Assembly (NCBI GenBank): GCA_965276785.1
Contig: OZ255629.1
Coordinates: 2,356,001 to 2,420,000, forward strand
DNA length: 64,000 nucleotides
Source: LMUY01 sp965276785
GTDB lineage: Bacteria; Pseudomonadota; Alphaproteobacteria; Acetobacterales; Acetobacteraceae
Direction: 5' to 3'
Numbering within the stretch: position 1 is the stretch's first letter; each line of letters opens with the position of its first letter. This document shows, piece by piece, positions 53,802-62,183 of this stretch. A program made the position numbers and the translations under genes. Below the pieces are notes generated by a model. That model did no database searches and was not told the DNA's origin. It saw only the letters and a list, made by a program, of their open reading frames with translations.

Positions 53802-54203
53802 TCAGGGTCTCGGCCCGTCGCGACGCCAACTCGGCCGTGACGGCGTTCGCCTGATCCCGCAACGGCTTTGGGCCCGGCCCAGCACACCCGCATCGGGCTC
53901 GGTAAGACGCGGGAACCACGCTACGGTGAGTGGCAGGTAAGCCAGGCGGCGCAGGTCGAGCACGAAAGCGCGGGATTGGCCGAGGCTGGCGGCCGCGCTT
54001 CGATCGAAGCTCAGCACGCCTTGCGGCAGAGCGCCGGTCCAGGGTTGGCTGGTGGTGTAGGCCGCCATGACGCCGTAGCCGCCGGCAACCGCCGCGACCG
54101 CCAGGATGTAGGCGACATGCAGCGGGCCGGGGCGCAACGGCGCTTCTCGTTCAGGGAACGCGCACCAGACGAAGTCGCCCTGCTGCAGCGGCGGCGGCGT
54201 CAC
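53802..54203 (-). CDS. PemK/MazF-like toxin candidate
   Basis: A 133-residue protein starting with GTG that overlaps the stop of the upstream small gene (GTGA). The opening LQQGDFVWCAFPEREAPLRPGP resembles the first strands of PemK/MazF-type RNases, followed by AAYTTSQPW and LGQSRAFVLDLRRLAYLPLT, where the family has its dimer and active-site strands. The C-terminal 30 residues are Arg/Pro-rich and may be divergent. MazF-type toxins cut mRNA. The catalytic residues could not be assigned with certainty. Confidence 0.6.
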   Translation of the reverse strand: MTPPPLQQGDFVWCAFPEREAPLRPGPLHVAYILAVAAVAGGYGVMAAYTTSQPWTGALPQGVLSFDRSAAASLGQSRAFVLDLRRLAYLPLTVAWFPRLTEPDAGVLGRAQSRCGIRRTPSRPSWRRDGPRP

Positions 54204-54484
54204 CTGCGGCGGGCATGGCCGAGCAGGGCGCCGAACAACGCGGAGTGGTCGGCATAGTCATGGTCGGACTCATCGGCGTCGCGCACTAGTTCGTGCGAGT
54301 CGTGCTGCAGCAACTCGGGTGCGGCTTGCACGGTGAGTTGGCGCTGGCTTTCCTCGAAACGGGCCTTTTCGCGCAGGAGCACGGTCTCGACGAAGTTGGT
54401 GACGCTGCGATTGCTGGCGCCGGCTTGCGCCTGCACGAACTCAGCGACGTCGGAGTGGAATCTCATGGTAAAGGCGTCTCGCAT
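54200..54484 (-). CDS. Ribbon-helix-helix-like antitoxin candidate
   Basis: A 94-residue protein with AGGAG 7 bp before ATG 54484. The first part, FTMRFHSDVAEFVQAQAGASNRSVTNFVETVLLREKARFEE, has the strand, helix, turn, helix pattern of CopG/RHH DNA-binding domains. The C-terminal half is acidic and His-rich (HDSHELVRDADESDHDYADH), as expected for a toxin-wrapping tail. The stop overlaps the toxin start, the standard order of type II modules with antitoxin first. Confidence 0.65.
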   Translation of the reverse strand: MRDAFTMRFHSDVAEFVQAQAGASNRSVTNFVETVLLREKARFEESQRQLTVQAAPELLQHDSHELVRDADESDHDYADHSALFGALLGHARRR

Positions 54485-54566
54485 GGCGGGTCTCCTAGCA
54501 GTAGGCAACATATAGCTCATCCTCGGCAGTCTGTCAGCCCCTTTGTGGTGCGGAGCGGTGCGCTCC

Positions 54567-55319
54567 TTAGCCCTGACGCTTTACTGCCAAGGGGCCCGGC
54601 GCTTGGCAGGTCGGCATCAACTCAATCCGGTTGACGTTGACGTGTTCCGGCAGCCCAGCCAGCCATGCCACGGTCTCCGCAATATCCGCGGCAGAGAGCG
54701 GAACCGTGCCCTTGTAGACGCCGGCCGCCCTCTCTGCGTCGCCACCGAACCGCACTTGGCTGAACTCGGTGCCGCCAACCAGACCCGGCTCGACGCTGGT
54801 CACGCGCACATTGGTGCCGATCAAATCTGCCTTTAGATTCAGCGTGAACTGCGCCACGAACGCCTTACTGGCGCCATACACGTGCCCACCAGGATAGGGG
54901 TAGGTGCCGGCGGTACTGCCCAGGTTGACCACCAAGCCGCGGTTGCGCGCCACCATGCCCGGCAGCAACGCGCGAGTGACGTGCAACACGCCGCCGATAT
55001 CGGTCGCGACCATCCGGTCCCAGTCATGGAGGTCAGCCTCCCACGCCGGGCTGAGGCCGAGGGCCAACCCGGCATTGTTCACCAACAGCTCCACTGCCCG
55101 CCATTGTTCGGGCAAGCAACCCGGCAGAGCCGCCACCGCGCCGGCGTCGGTGACGTCCAACGCATGCGTCAGCACGGCGCGGCCCAGTTCCTCTGCCAAC
55201 GCATCCAACCGTTCCCGCCGCCGCCCAGTCGCAATCACCCGGTGGCCATCGCGGACCAGCCGCCGGGTAATCGCTTCGCCGAATCCGGAGCTGGCGCCCG
55301 TAACGAGCGCGATGCTCAA
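54567..55319 (-). CDS. ydfG: NADP-dependent 3-hydroxy acid dehydrogenase, YdfG type
   Basis: A 250-residue SDR very close to E. coli YdfG across its length: LVTGASSGFGEAITRRLVRDGH, ATGRRRERLDALAEELG, LLVNNAGLALGLSPAW, catalytic Ser in LGSTAGTYPYPGG, YGASK, and EPGLVGGTEFSQVRFGGD. It oxidises L-allo-threonine, serine and other 3-hydroxy acids and can reduce malonic semialdehyde. The start is a TTG overlapping the ohr stop (TTGA), so both are co-translated. Confidence 0.92.
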   Translation of the reverse strand: MSIALVTGASSGFGEAITRRLVRDGHRVIATGRRRERLDALAEELGRAVLTHALDVTDAGAVAALPGCLPEQWRAVELLVNNAGLALGLSPAWEADLHDWDRMVATDIGGVLHVTRALLPGMVARNRGLVVNLGSTAGTYPYPGGHVYGASKAFVAQFTLNLKADLIGTNVRVTSVEPGLVGGTEFSQVRFGGDAERAAGVYKGTVPLSAADIAETVAWLAGLPEHVNVNRIELMPTCQAPGPLAVKRQG

Positions 55320-55732
55320 AGCACCGACAGCTCCACCGTCACGTTGTTCCGGGTGGCTTTGCTGTAGGGGCAGATCTCGTGCGCGCGATGCACCAGCCGG
55401 GTGGCGGTCTCGCGGTCCACGCCGTCGATCTTGGCCGCGAGCTTGACCGAAAGATAGAAATCCGGCCCCGGATCGGCGTGCAGGGTTACGTCGGCATTCA
55501 CCGTGATCTCGCCGGTAGTGACCTTCTCAGCTCCGGCTACCGCGCCGATGGCGCTGCCGAAGCAGGCGGAATAGCCGGCGGCGAACAGTTGCTCCGGATT
55601 GGTGGCGCCGGGTTTGGCCGGGCCGCCCAGTTCCTTGGGCATGGTCAGGTCCAGCTTGACGACGCCATCGCTGCTGTCGACATGGCCGTTGCGGCCTGCG
55701 ACGGTGCTGGCATGGGCGGTATATTCGGGCAT
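55316..55732 (-). CDS. ohr: Organic hydroperoxide resistance protein (OsmC/Ohr family)
   Basis: A 138-residue thiol peroxidase that detoxifies organic hydroperoxides. The peroxidatic cysteine is in GYSACFGSAI and the resolving cysteine in HEICPYSKATRNN; the catalytic-arginine region is GRNGHVDSSDG. OhrR, its usual regulator, is not adjacent. It is the first gene of a two-gene unit with ydfG. Confidence 0.93.
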   Translation of the reverse strand: MPEYTAHASTVAGRNGHVDSSDGVVKLDLTMPKELGGPAKPGATNPEQLFAAGYSACFGSAIGAVAGAEKVTTGEITVNADVTLHADPGPDFYLSVKLAAKIDGVDRETATRLVHRAHEICPYSKATRNNVTVELSVL

Positions 55733-55769
55733 GGTGGCCTCCTTCTGAATGGGCGCTCATCCCTAACGC

Positions 55770-56633
55770 TCAACCGGGCAGATGGAAGCGCGCAGACACC
55801 GGGCAGTGATCGGATAAGTGCTCCTTCTGGTCCACGCCCTCCCGATAAGTCAGCACCCGCAGGCTCGCCGGGTCGAGCCAGGACTGGGCGGCGCCCCCGG
55901 CCAAGATATGGTCGATGAAGTGCTCGCCACCCCAGCACGGGCTGTCATGCCCGGCATCGGCCTGCGCGAGGGGGGCTGCGCTGCGCAGGGCGGCCAGCAG
56001 GTCGTCGTCGCCGAGCATCCAGCGGTTGAAGTCGCCGAACACGACGAACGGCGCGCCGTCGGCCCGGCGTTGCGCGATCCAGCCCTGCAGCACTGGCACC
56101 TGGCCGCGCAGCGTCTCGCATTGCCGCCGCGTGCTGCCCGCCAGCGGGTCGCGCTGGCAGCCGGTTTTCAAGTGGATCGCCAGCAGGCGCAGCGGACCGG
56201 AGGGCAAATCGAGCGTGATGTCCGCCCCGCTGCGCAGGTGGAACTTGGCGTTGGCATAGAGGTCGAGCGCGGTGAGATCGGGGTTGCGATGCGCCGGGAT
56301 GTCACGCCGCACCGCGATCCCCACGCGTTGGATGACGTCGTCGGCAGTGAAATACAGCCTGTAGCGGTCGGGCGGGAACAGCGCGGCGGCAATGGCGGGG
56401 CCGTCCACCTCCTCCAGCGCCACCACGTCGGCGTCGAGTTGGTCGGCATAGTGGCGCAACACGCCGACATCGGCGGCGGTCTTCGGGTGTACGTCCTCGG
56501 GCAAGGCCGGATCGCCATCTGGGCGGGCGGTGAGCCATTCAAGGTTCCAGGTGGCAATCTTGAGGTCTCGCGCCTCGGCCCTGCCTTGGGCCGCCGCCGC
56601 AAACAGCAGCAAAGCGAGCAGCAGTCGTCGCAC
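55770..56633 (-). CDS. Exported endonuclease/exonuclease/phosphatase family protein
   Basis: A 287-residue EEP-fold protein with a Sec signal peptide (MRRLLLALLLFAAAAQGRAEA, cleavage after AEA). Fold motifs are IATWNLEWL, VALEEVDG (catalytic Glu), IHLKTGC, VVFGDFNRWM (Asp/Asn) and LSDHCPVSARF (Asp-His). The GTG at 56633 follows the DUF2075 stop after 2 bp; the frame is open further upstream only as antisense-like overlap. It may be a secreted nuclease or a phosphodiesterase; the substrate is unknown. Confidence 0.85.
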   Translation of the reverse strand: MRRLLLALLLFAAAAQGRAEARDLKIATWNLEWLTARPDGDPALPEDVHPKTAADVGVLRHYADQLDADVVALEEVDGPAIAAALFPPDRYRLYFTADDVIQRVGIAVRRDIPAHRNPDLTALDLYANAKFHLRSGADITLDLPSGPLRLLAIHLKTGCQRDPLAGSTRRQCETLRGQVPVLQGWIAQRRADGAPFVVFGDFNRWMLGDDDLLAALRSAAPLAQADAGHDSPCWGGEHFIDHILAGGAAQSWLDPASLRVLTYREGVDQKEHLSDHCPVSARFHLPG

Positions 56634-56635
56634 GG

Positions 56636-58411
56636 CTAAACGCCGCGTCCGAGCGGATGAGCGCCACAATGCCGCAAATAGGCCGCCACCGCGTCCATCG
56701 CGGCGGGATCGCGCGTCGCGTCGGCGGCGTCGCCGCGCGGCACCCAGATCACCGTCTCGTAACGTGCCCGGGTCAGCAGCACGCGATAGGCATTGAGCTT
56801 GTTCTGCACGGTCTCGGCTCCCCGCGGCCGCGTCCAGTGGCTGCCGCGGAATGCTCTGGTATGCCAGGCACCGCCCTCCCGCACCAGATCTCCATCCCAG
56901 CACAGCCCGGCGGCGTCCAGTTCCAGGCCTTGGGCGAAGAACTCGGTGGCCGCGACCTCGAGCGCATCGGAGGCTCGCACGTCGGGGAAGCGGTCGAGAA
57001 ACCAGCGCGCGACGGCCGCCGGGTCGTCATGCGGGAGGGTCACGCCCACGCCTTCCGCCCGCAGTCGCCGTGCGCCGGACGAGCACAGCAGGCCCGCCCG
57101 GCGCGTGCCGCGGCAGGCCACCCGCAGCCGGGCGCGCAGCGTGGCGAGGTCGCGCGTGAGGCTGAACGGCACGCCCTCCGCCGCCAGGGCGCGGGCGCGG
57201 GCAGGATCGTTGGCGAGTACGGCGTCGACCCAAGCCGGCGCTGCGGCGGACCGCAGTGAGCGGACCGACACGTCCAGATGCAGCGCGGCGCTCTCCACCA
57301 GGCCCGGCAGCCCCGGCAGGCGCTGCCGAGCGGTCCCGCCCCGGAGCGCGGCGGCTGCGGCATGAACACGCCAAGCCGGGCGCTCCGCCAGTGCCGCGCC
57401 CCACTCCGCCAGGCCGCCTTCGCCGCTATGGATCTCCTGCCCGCTGCCGATCAGGCAGACGATCGCAGGCCCATCGCCTCGACGGGCCATAATGTCGAGC
57501 AGCAGGGCGGCCTCGCTGGCCTGCAACCGGCCGGCCGTTTTAACGACGGCATGGGCGGCCGACCAGCAGCGTTGCGCCTCATCAACCACAATCACGCGTT
57601 CCGGCGGCGTGCCGCCCTGAGCCTCGCCACCCTGAGCGTAGTGATCGCGGAAATGCGGCAAAGCCTGGATCACGCTCTCCATGCGCTGGCGCGCCGCCCG
57701 CAGCGACTCCTCCGCATCCCGCGCCAACGCCTCCCGCAACACGTGCACCAGTGCCGGATTGCCGGTCAGGAACGCGGCCTGCCCGGCGAACGCAGTGTCC
57801 AGCCCGCACAGCGTCTTGCCAGCGCCGGGAATGCCGGTGACGAACAGGATGGTGGGGCGCCGGTGCTCCGCCGCCTCGGCGAGGGCGCGGGTGATCACCG
57901 CCCGCGTGGCGCGCAGGTTCACCGCGTCGGCATGGCTGGAGGCAATCTCGGCCACGCCGTGCCGGGCGTAGAGCATGCGGGCCGCCTCGATCAACGACGG
58001 CACCGCACGATACGGCGCCGCCTGCCAAACCACCGGGTCCAAGCGCGGGCAGAGCGGCGCGGCGGCGGCAATCTCGGCCAAAATGGCCGGCAAGGTGGCA
58101 GAGTTCGCTTCCATCACCGGCGTCACCCCCGGCAGCATCAACGGGCGCACCCCACTGCTGCTGCGGGCGTCCAGCGTGATCAGGAGTGGGACCACCGGGT
58201 GAGCGCGGCTGCCGGCGTGAAAATCGTGCAGGTCGAGCGCGGCATCTTCGGCGGCGGTCCGATCCCGCGCGACGTGGCGGCGGCCCGGCCGGATCGTGCA
58301 GGCAACGATGGCGTGCGGCATCAGCACGACGGCATCGATGCGGCGGCGCAACCGCGGCAGGCGCCAATTTTCCAAAACGGGCCAGGGGATGGGCGGGAAC
58401 ACCCGGAGCAT
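56636..58411 (-). CDS. DUF2075 ATPase / schlafen-like helicase domain protein
   Basis: A 591-residue protein. A poorly conserved N-terminal 180 residues, which may be nuclease-like (DAVVLMPHAIVACTI...EDAALDLHDFH), precede a P-loop ATPase with Walker A TGIPGAGKTLCGLD near residue 200 and Walker B VIVVDEAQRCW. A helicase-like C-terminal motif NKLNAYRVLLTRARYETVIW is present (motif VI type). DUF2075 proteins are often found in defence or mobile contexts; here neighbours are ordinary, and no partner genes are obvious. It is translated together with the downstream EEP protein. Confidence 0.82.
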   Translation of the reverse strand: MLRVFPPIPWPVLENWRLPRLRRRIDAVVLMPHAIVACTIRPGRRHVARDRTAAEDAALDLHDFHAGSRAHPVVPLLITLDARSSSGVRPLMLPGVTPVMEANSATLPAILAEIAAAAPLCPRLDPVVWQAAPYRAVPSLIEAARMLYARHGVAEIASSHADAVNLRATRAVITRALAEAAEHRRPTILFVTGIPGAGKTLCGLDTAFAGQAAFLTGNPALVHVLREALARDAEESLRAARQRMESVIQALPHFRDHYAQGGEAQGGTPPERVIVVDEAQRCWSAAHAVVKTAGRLQASEAALLLDIMARRGDGPAIVCLIGSGQEIHSGEGGLAEWGAALAERPAWRVHAAAAALRGGTARQRLPGLPGLVESAALHLDVSVRSLRSAAAPAWVDAVLANDPARARALAAEGVPFSLTRDLATLRARLRVACRGTRRAGLLCSSGARRLRAEGVGVTLPHDDPAAVARWFLDRFPDVRASDALEVAATEFFAQGLELDAAGLCWDGDLVREGGAWHTRAFRGSHWTRPRGAETVQNKLNAYRVLLTRARYETVIWVPRGDAADATRDPAAMDAVAAYLRHCGAHPLGRGV

Positions 58412-58527
58412 GGTGCTACAACGGCATCAAGGAAGGATTAAGGCTCCGCCGGGAAGGGGACAGTCGTCCCCTGCACCCCTGCTGCTTACCTGAAGCAACT
58501 GGCGAGGCGGCTACGTGTTCAGACGGC

Positions 58528-59058
58528 ATGGATGGCGTAGAGCGGCTTCGTGGCGCAGACCCGGTCAACGGCGAGTTTGAGGTCGGCTTCGATCAGTCAT
58601 TCGAGCGGCGCTGGCTGCGCGCGGAGCAAGCCGGGCATGCGGTGATGGTGCTGTTTATCGCCGCCGGGCTGGTCGGGCTGCTGGGGCGGGGGCCGTTCAG
58701 CCATCGCACGGCAAAGTCGGCCGACTCCGCCCTCGCGGTGGATTTCGAACCGGTCGCCCGCTCCAACGCCACTACCCAGGTGACGTTCCACCTCGACAAC
58801 CCCACCCAGCAGCCGACGCTGGACCTGTTCGTCAGCACCAACGTCGTCGAGCCGATGGGTCTCGAGCGCATCCTGCCCAACCCGCTGAGCAGCAAGGTGG
58901 TGCAGGATGGGGTTGTGCTGACGGTGGCTGTTCCCCCCGGAACCAAGAACGCAGAATTGCGGCTGGTGATGATGCCGAACGAGCTCGGCCCTAATCAGCT
59001 CCAGGCGCGACTGGGCGACCATCAGCCGCTCAAATGGAGCCAGTTCGTGGTACCATGA
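58528..59058 (+). CDS. Membrane-anchored protein of unknown function
   Basis: A 176-residue protein starting at ATG 58528. A cytoplasmic N-terminus of about 33 residues is followed by one membrane helix (AVMVLFIAAGLVGLLG) and a periplasmic beta-rich domain (NATTQVTFHLDNPTQQPTL ... VVLTVAVPPGTKNAELRLVMM). The stop overlaps the DUF421 start (ATGA), and that protein is also a membrane protein, so the two may interact. No family recognised. Confidence 0.72.
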   Translation: MDGVERLRGADPVNGEFEVGFDQSFERRWLRAEQAGHAVMVLFIAAGLVGLLGRGPFSHRTAKSADSALAVDFEPVARSNATTQVTFHLDNPTQQPTLDLFVSTNVVEPMGLERILPNPLSSKVVQDGVVLTVAVPPGTKNAELRLVMMPNELGPNQLQARLGDHQPLKWSQFVVP

Positions 59059-59513
59059 GCGTTATCATCCGCGCGGCCGCCGCCTACCTCATCCTGCTGT
59101 TCGCGGTCCGGCTGATCGGGCGGCGCACGGCCAGCATGCTGGCGCCGTTCGATCTCGTCGTGCTCTTCCTGTTCGGGGGCGCCCTGATGGGGGGCGTGCT
59201 GGCCGACGACCACTCCATGGTGTCCGCCGTTAGCGCCGTGTTCGCAATCGGCCTCATGCACATCGCCGTCTCGACGCTCAAGGGGCGCTTGCCCTGGTTC
59301 GGCCGCATGGTGGATGGCACTCCCGTGGTGGTGTTCGAGCGCGGCCACTGGCATGGCGAGCGCATGCGCGGCCTGCGGATGCTGGAAAGCGACGTCATGG
59401 CGGCGGTGCGTCAGCACGGGCTGATGCGCCTAGACCAGGTGCGCTACGCCGTGGTGGAGCGCGACGGCAAGGTGTCCATCGTCCCGGAACCCGCACCAGG
59501 CGACAACGGGTGA
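59055..59513 (+). CDS. DUF421 (YetF-like) membrane protein
   Basis: A 152-residue protein of the YetF/DUF421 family: two to three N-terminal helices with YLILLFAVRLIGRRTASMLAPFDLVVLFLFGGALMG, then a small cytoplasmic alpha/beta domain (GTPVVVFERGHWHGERMRGLRMLESDVMAAVRQHG). In Bacillus, homologues affect spore and stress properties; the molecular role is not settled. The gene overlaps both neighbours (ATGA before, GTGA after). Confidence 0.88.
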   Translation: MSVIIRAAAAYLILLFAVRLIGRRTASMLAPFDLVVLFLFGGALMGGVLADDHSMVSAVSAVFAIGLMHIAVSTLKGRLPWFGRMVDGTPVVVFERGHWHGERMRGLRMLESDVMAAVRQHGLMRLDQVRYAVVERDGKVSIVPEPAPGDNG

Positions 59514-60940
59514 GCGGGTCCGCCGCGGTTCAAACGGACATACCCGCCCGCCTGGACCGGTTGCCCTGGAGCCGCTTTCACCTGCTGGTAGTGCTGGCTC
59601 TTGGCATCACCTGGGTGCTGGACGGGCTGGAGGTTACCATCGTCGGCTCGCTCGGCCCGGTATTGCAGGACCGGCGCACGCTCGGCCTCAGCGCCGAGGA
59701 TGTCGGCACGGTTGCCTCCGTCTATGTCGTGGGCGCAGTGACGGGAGCGCTGTTCTTCGGCTGGCTCACCGACCGGGTCGGCCGCAAGCTCATCTTCAGC
59801 GTCACTCTCGGCATCTACGTGCTGGGGGTGTTGCTGTCCGCCTCCTCCTGGAATTTCTTGAGCTTCGCCGTGTTCCGCTTCGTAACTGGCTTCGGCATCG
59901 GCGGCGAGTATTCGGCGATCAACTCCGCTATCGACGAGCTGATGCCGGCCCGGCTACGCGGCCGCATCGACCTGATGGTGAACGGTAGCTATTGGGCCGG
60001 TGCCGCAATGGGAGCAGCGGCCTCGATTCCCTTGGTGTCCGGCCGCTTCGTGCCGCTGGACTGGGGCTGGCGGCTCGGCTTTGCCATCGGCGGCGTGCTC
60101 GGCCTGGGCGTGCTGTTGTTGCGCCGCGCGGTGCCGGAGAGCCCGCGCTGGCTGGTTACCCACGGGCACGACGAGCAGGCCAAAGCCGACATGACAGAGA
60201 TCGAACACCGGGTCAGCCACTCTGGCGGCGGCGAGTTGGAGCCCACCAGCCGCACGCTCACAATCCATCCGCGCAAGACCTTCGGCTTCGGCCTGGTGTT
60301 TGGTGCGATGCTAGGCAAGCATCGCGGACGCTCGGCTCTGGCGCTGATGCTGATGGTGGCGCAAGCCTTCTTGTTCAACGCGGTCTATTTCACGTATGGG
60401 CTGGTGCTGGAGCGCTTTGAGGGCGTGCCCCAGGGCCGCGTCGGCCTCTACATCTTGCCGCTCTCCGCCGGCAGCCTGCTAGGCCCCTTCTTGCTCGGCC
60501 ACCTGTTCGACACGCTCGGGCGCAAGATCATGGTCACCGCCACCTACGGCATCACCGGGCTGCTGCTCATCGCGCTGGCAATCCTGTTTGGCTTCGGCCA
60601 ACTCACCGCGCTGACACAGACGCTGGGCTGGATGGCGGTGTTCTTCTTTGCCTCCGCCGCGGCCTCCTCGGCCTATCTCACGGCCAGCGAAATCTTCCCG
60701 CTCGAAATCCGCGCCTTGGCCATCGCCGTGTTCTATGCTCTGGGCACCCTGTTCGGCGGCGCGGCAGCACCTTGGCTGTTTGGGCGGCTGATCGGCAGCG
60801 GCTCACCCTGGGCCTTGGCCTCCGGCTACTGCGTGGCGAGCGCGCTGATGTTGATGGGCGCCGGCATGGAGTTGGCGCTCGGAGTGAACGCGGAGGGTAA
60901 ATCACTGGAGGACATCGCCGAGCCGCTATCCGCCGGCTGA
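59510..60940 (+). CDS. MFS transporter, sugar-porter/metabolite:H+ symporter type
   Basis: A 476-residue 12-helix major facilitator. Loop motif GWLTDRVGRKLIFSVTLG (about residues 83 to 100), GFGIGGEYSAINSAIDELMPARLRGR (the GEY-x-A signature of sugar/aromatic porters), and VPESPRWLVTHGHDEQA in the central loop are visible. Starts with GTG overlapping the DUF421 stop. Substrate not readable. Confidence 0.88.
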   Translation: MSGSAAVQTDIPARLDRLPWSRFHLLVVLALGITWVLDGLEVTIVGSLGPVLQDRRTLGLSAEDVGTVASVYVVGAVTGALFFGWLTDRVGRKLIFSVTLGIYVLGVLLSASSWNFLSFAVFRFVTGFGIGGEYSAINSAIDELMPARLRGRIDLMVNGSYWAGAAMGAAASIPLVSGRFVPLDWGWRLGFAIGGVLGLGVLLLRRAVPESPRWLVTHGHDEQAKADMTEIEHRVSHSGGGELEPTSRTLTIHPRKTFGFGLVFGAMLGKHRGRSALALMLMVAQAFLFNAVYFTYGLVLERFEGVPQGRVGLYILPLSAGSLLGPFLLGHLFDTLGRKIMVTATYGITGLLLIALAILFGFGQLTALTQTLGWMAVFFFASAAASSAYLTASEIFPLEIRALAIAVFYALGTLFGGAAAPWLFGRLIGSGSPWALASGYCVASALMLMGAGMELALGVNAEGKSLEDIAEPLSAG

Positions 60941-60942
60941 GG

Positions 60943-62025
60943 CTACGGCCGCGCCGAGCCGCAGGCCCATTCCCGCCACATCAGAATGAGTGCCGCCATT
61001 ATGGCCGGGCCGAGAAACAGCCCGATCAGCCCCCAGGCCTCGACGCCGCCGAGGATGCCGAGCAACACCCATATAAACGGCAGGCGGGTCGCGCCGCCGA
61101 TCAGCACCGGGCGGATAAAATGGTCCGCGACGAAAGTGGTGGCCATACCGATGCAAGCCACCACGATCGCCCAAATCAGCGAGCCTTGCGCCAGCAGAAT
61201 CAGCGCCGCCACGCCGAACACCAGCGGCGCGGCGAACGGGATCATCGCCGCCACTGCCGTGACCACGCCGAACACCGTGGCGTGCGGCACCCCGGCGATT
61301 GCATACAGTACGCCAAGCAGTAGGCCTTCACCCAGCCCTACCAGCACCAGCCCATCCACCGTGCCATGCACCGAGGCGACGATTTGCCGGCCGATCCGCT
61401 CGCCGCCCGGCCCGAACGCGCGCGCAGCGGCGCGACGGAGTTGCGCCGTCAGCACCTGGCCCTCCTTGAACAGGAAGAACACGCTGATCAAGGTGAACAG
61501 AAACAAAGTCAGCCGCCGCAACACCTGGCTGCCGATCTCGCGGCCGTAATTGCCCATATGCCCGGCCGTAGTTCGCTGCACCAAGTCTTTCGCACTCCCA
61601 GGATCAGACAGGTTTTTCTGCCACCAGCTATCCACTTCCGCCTGGCCGAACGGCAGGTGATGGATCAGGTCCGGCTCGGCGATCCCGTTGTCCTGCGCGT
61701 CCCGCAGCCAATGCGCGGCGCCGTAGGCTTCATGGGCAAGTTGCATGCCCACCAGCCCGATTGGCACGATGAAGATCAGCGCCACTGCCAGGGTAAAGAC
61801 CGTCGGCAGCAGGATGTTGTGCCGGCCCGTGCCGAACCGCTGCACGGCGCGCCGGTATACCGGCCACAAGGCAATGGCGAAAATACCCGCCCAGGCGAGC
61901 GCGCTTAAGAAGTTCCATAGCGTGTAGCCGCCAAGCAGCACAAGCACGACCGCAAGCGCCCCAATGGCTGCGTGTTGGGGCCGGGTTCCTGAAGGAGTGC
62001 GGATGGGCGGGGGATTGGTGTCCAT
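60943..62025 (-). CDS. AI-2E family transporter (TqsA/PerM-like)
   Basis: A 360-residue polytopic membrane protein of the AI-2E transporter family. The N-terminal helix pair (AALAVVLVLLGGYTLWNFLSALAWAG region), the conserved YGREIGSQVLRRL, SVHGTVDGLVLVGLGEGLLLGVLYAIAGVPHATVFG and the final LGILGGVEAWGLIGLFLGPAIMA are typical. Family members export autoinducer-2-like molecules or act as Na+(Li+)/H+ antiporters. It converges with the MFS gene with 2 bp between the stops. Confidence 0.9.
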   Translation of the reverse strand: MDTNPPPIRTPSGTRPQHAAIGALAVVLVLLGGYTLWNFLSALAWAGIFAIALWPVYRRAVQRFGTGRHNILLPTVFTLAVALIFIVPIGLVGMQLAHEAYGAAHWLRDAQDNGIAEPDLIHHLPFGQAEVDSWWQKNLSDPGSAKDLVQRTTAGHMGNYGREIGSQVLRRLTLFLFTLISVFFLFKEGQVLTAQLRRAAARAFGPGGERIGRQIVASVHGTVDGLVLVGLGEGLLLGVLYAIAGVPHATVFGVVTAVAAMIPFAAPLVFGVAALILLAQGSLIWAIVVACIGMATTFVADHFIRPVLIGGATRLPFIWVLLGILGGVEAWGLIGLFLGPAIMAALILMWREWACGSARP

Positions 62026-62183
62026 CGTCGCGCCGTTAAAATGGGTTTACGTGGCAATAAGATGACGCCGCTCGTCTGGTTGCGCGAGCGGCTTTTCGGC
62101 AGGGTTTTTCCACGGCCGGTATTTCCGAAGCATTAGCATGTTCAGGGCATTGTGTCCGCCGGGTCAAGCCGTGGGGGGCTGGG

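Noticed and set aside
57278..58441. 387-codon plus-strand frame opposite the DUF2075 gene
   Set aside because: Composition of a shadow frame; DUF2075 on the other strand has Walker motifs.
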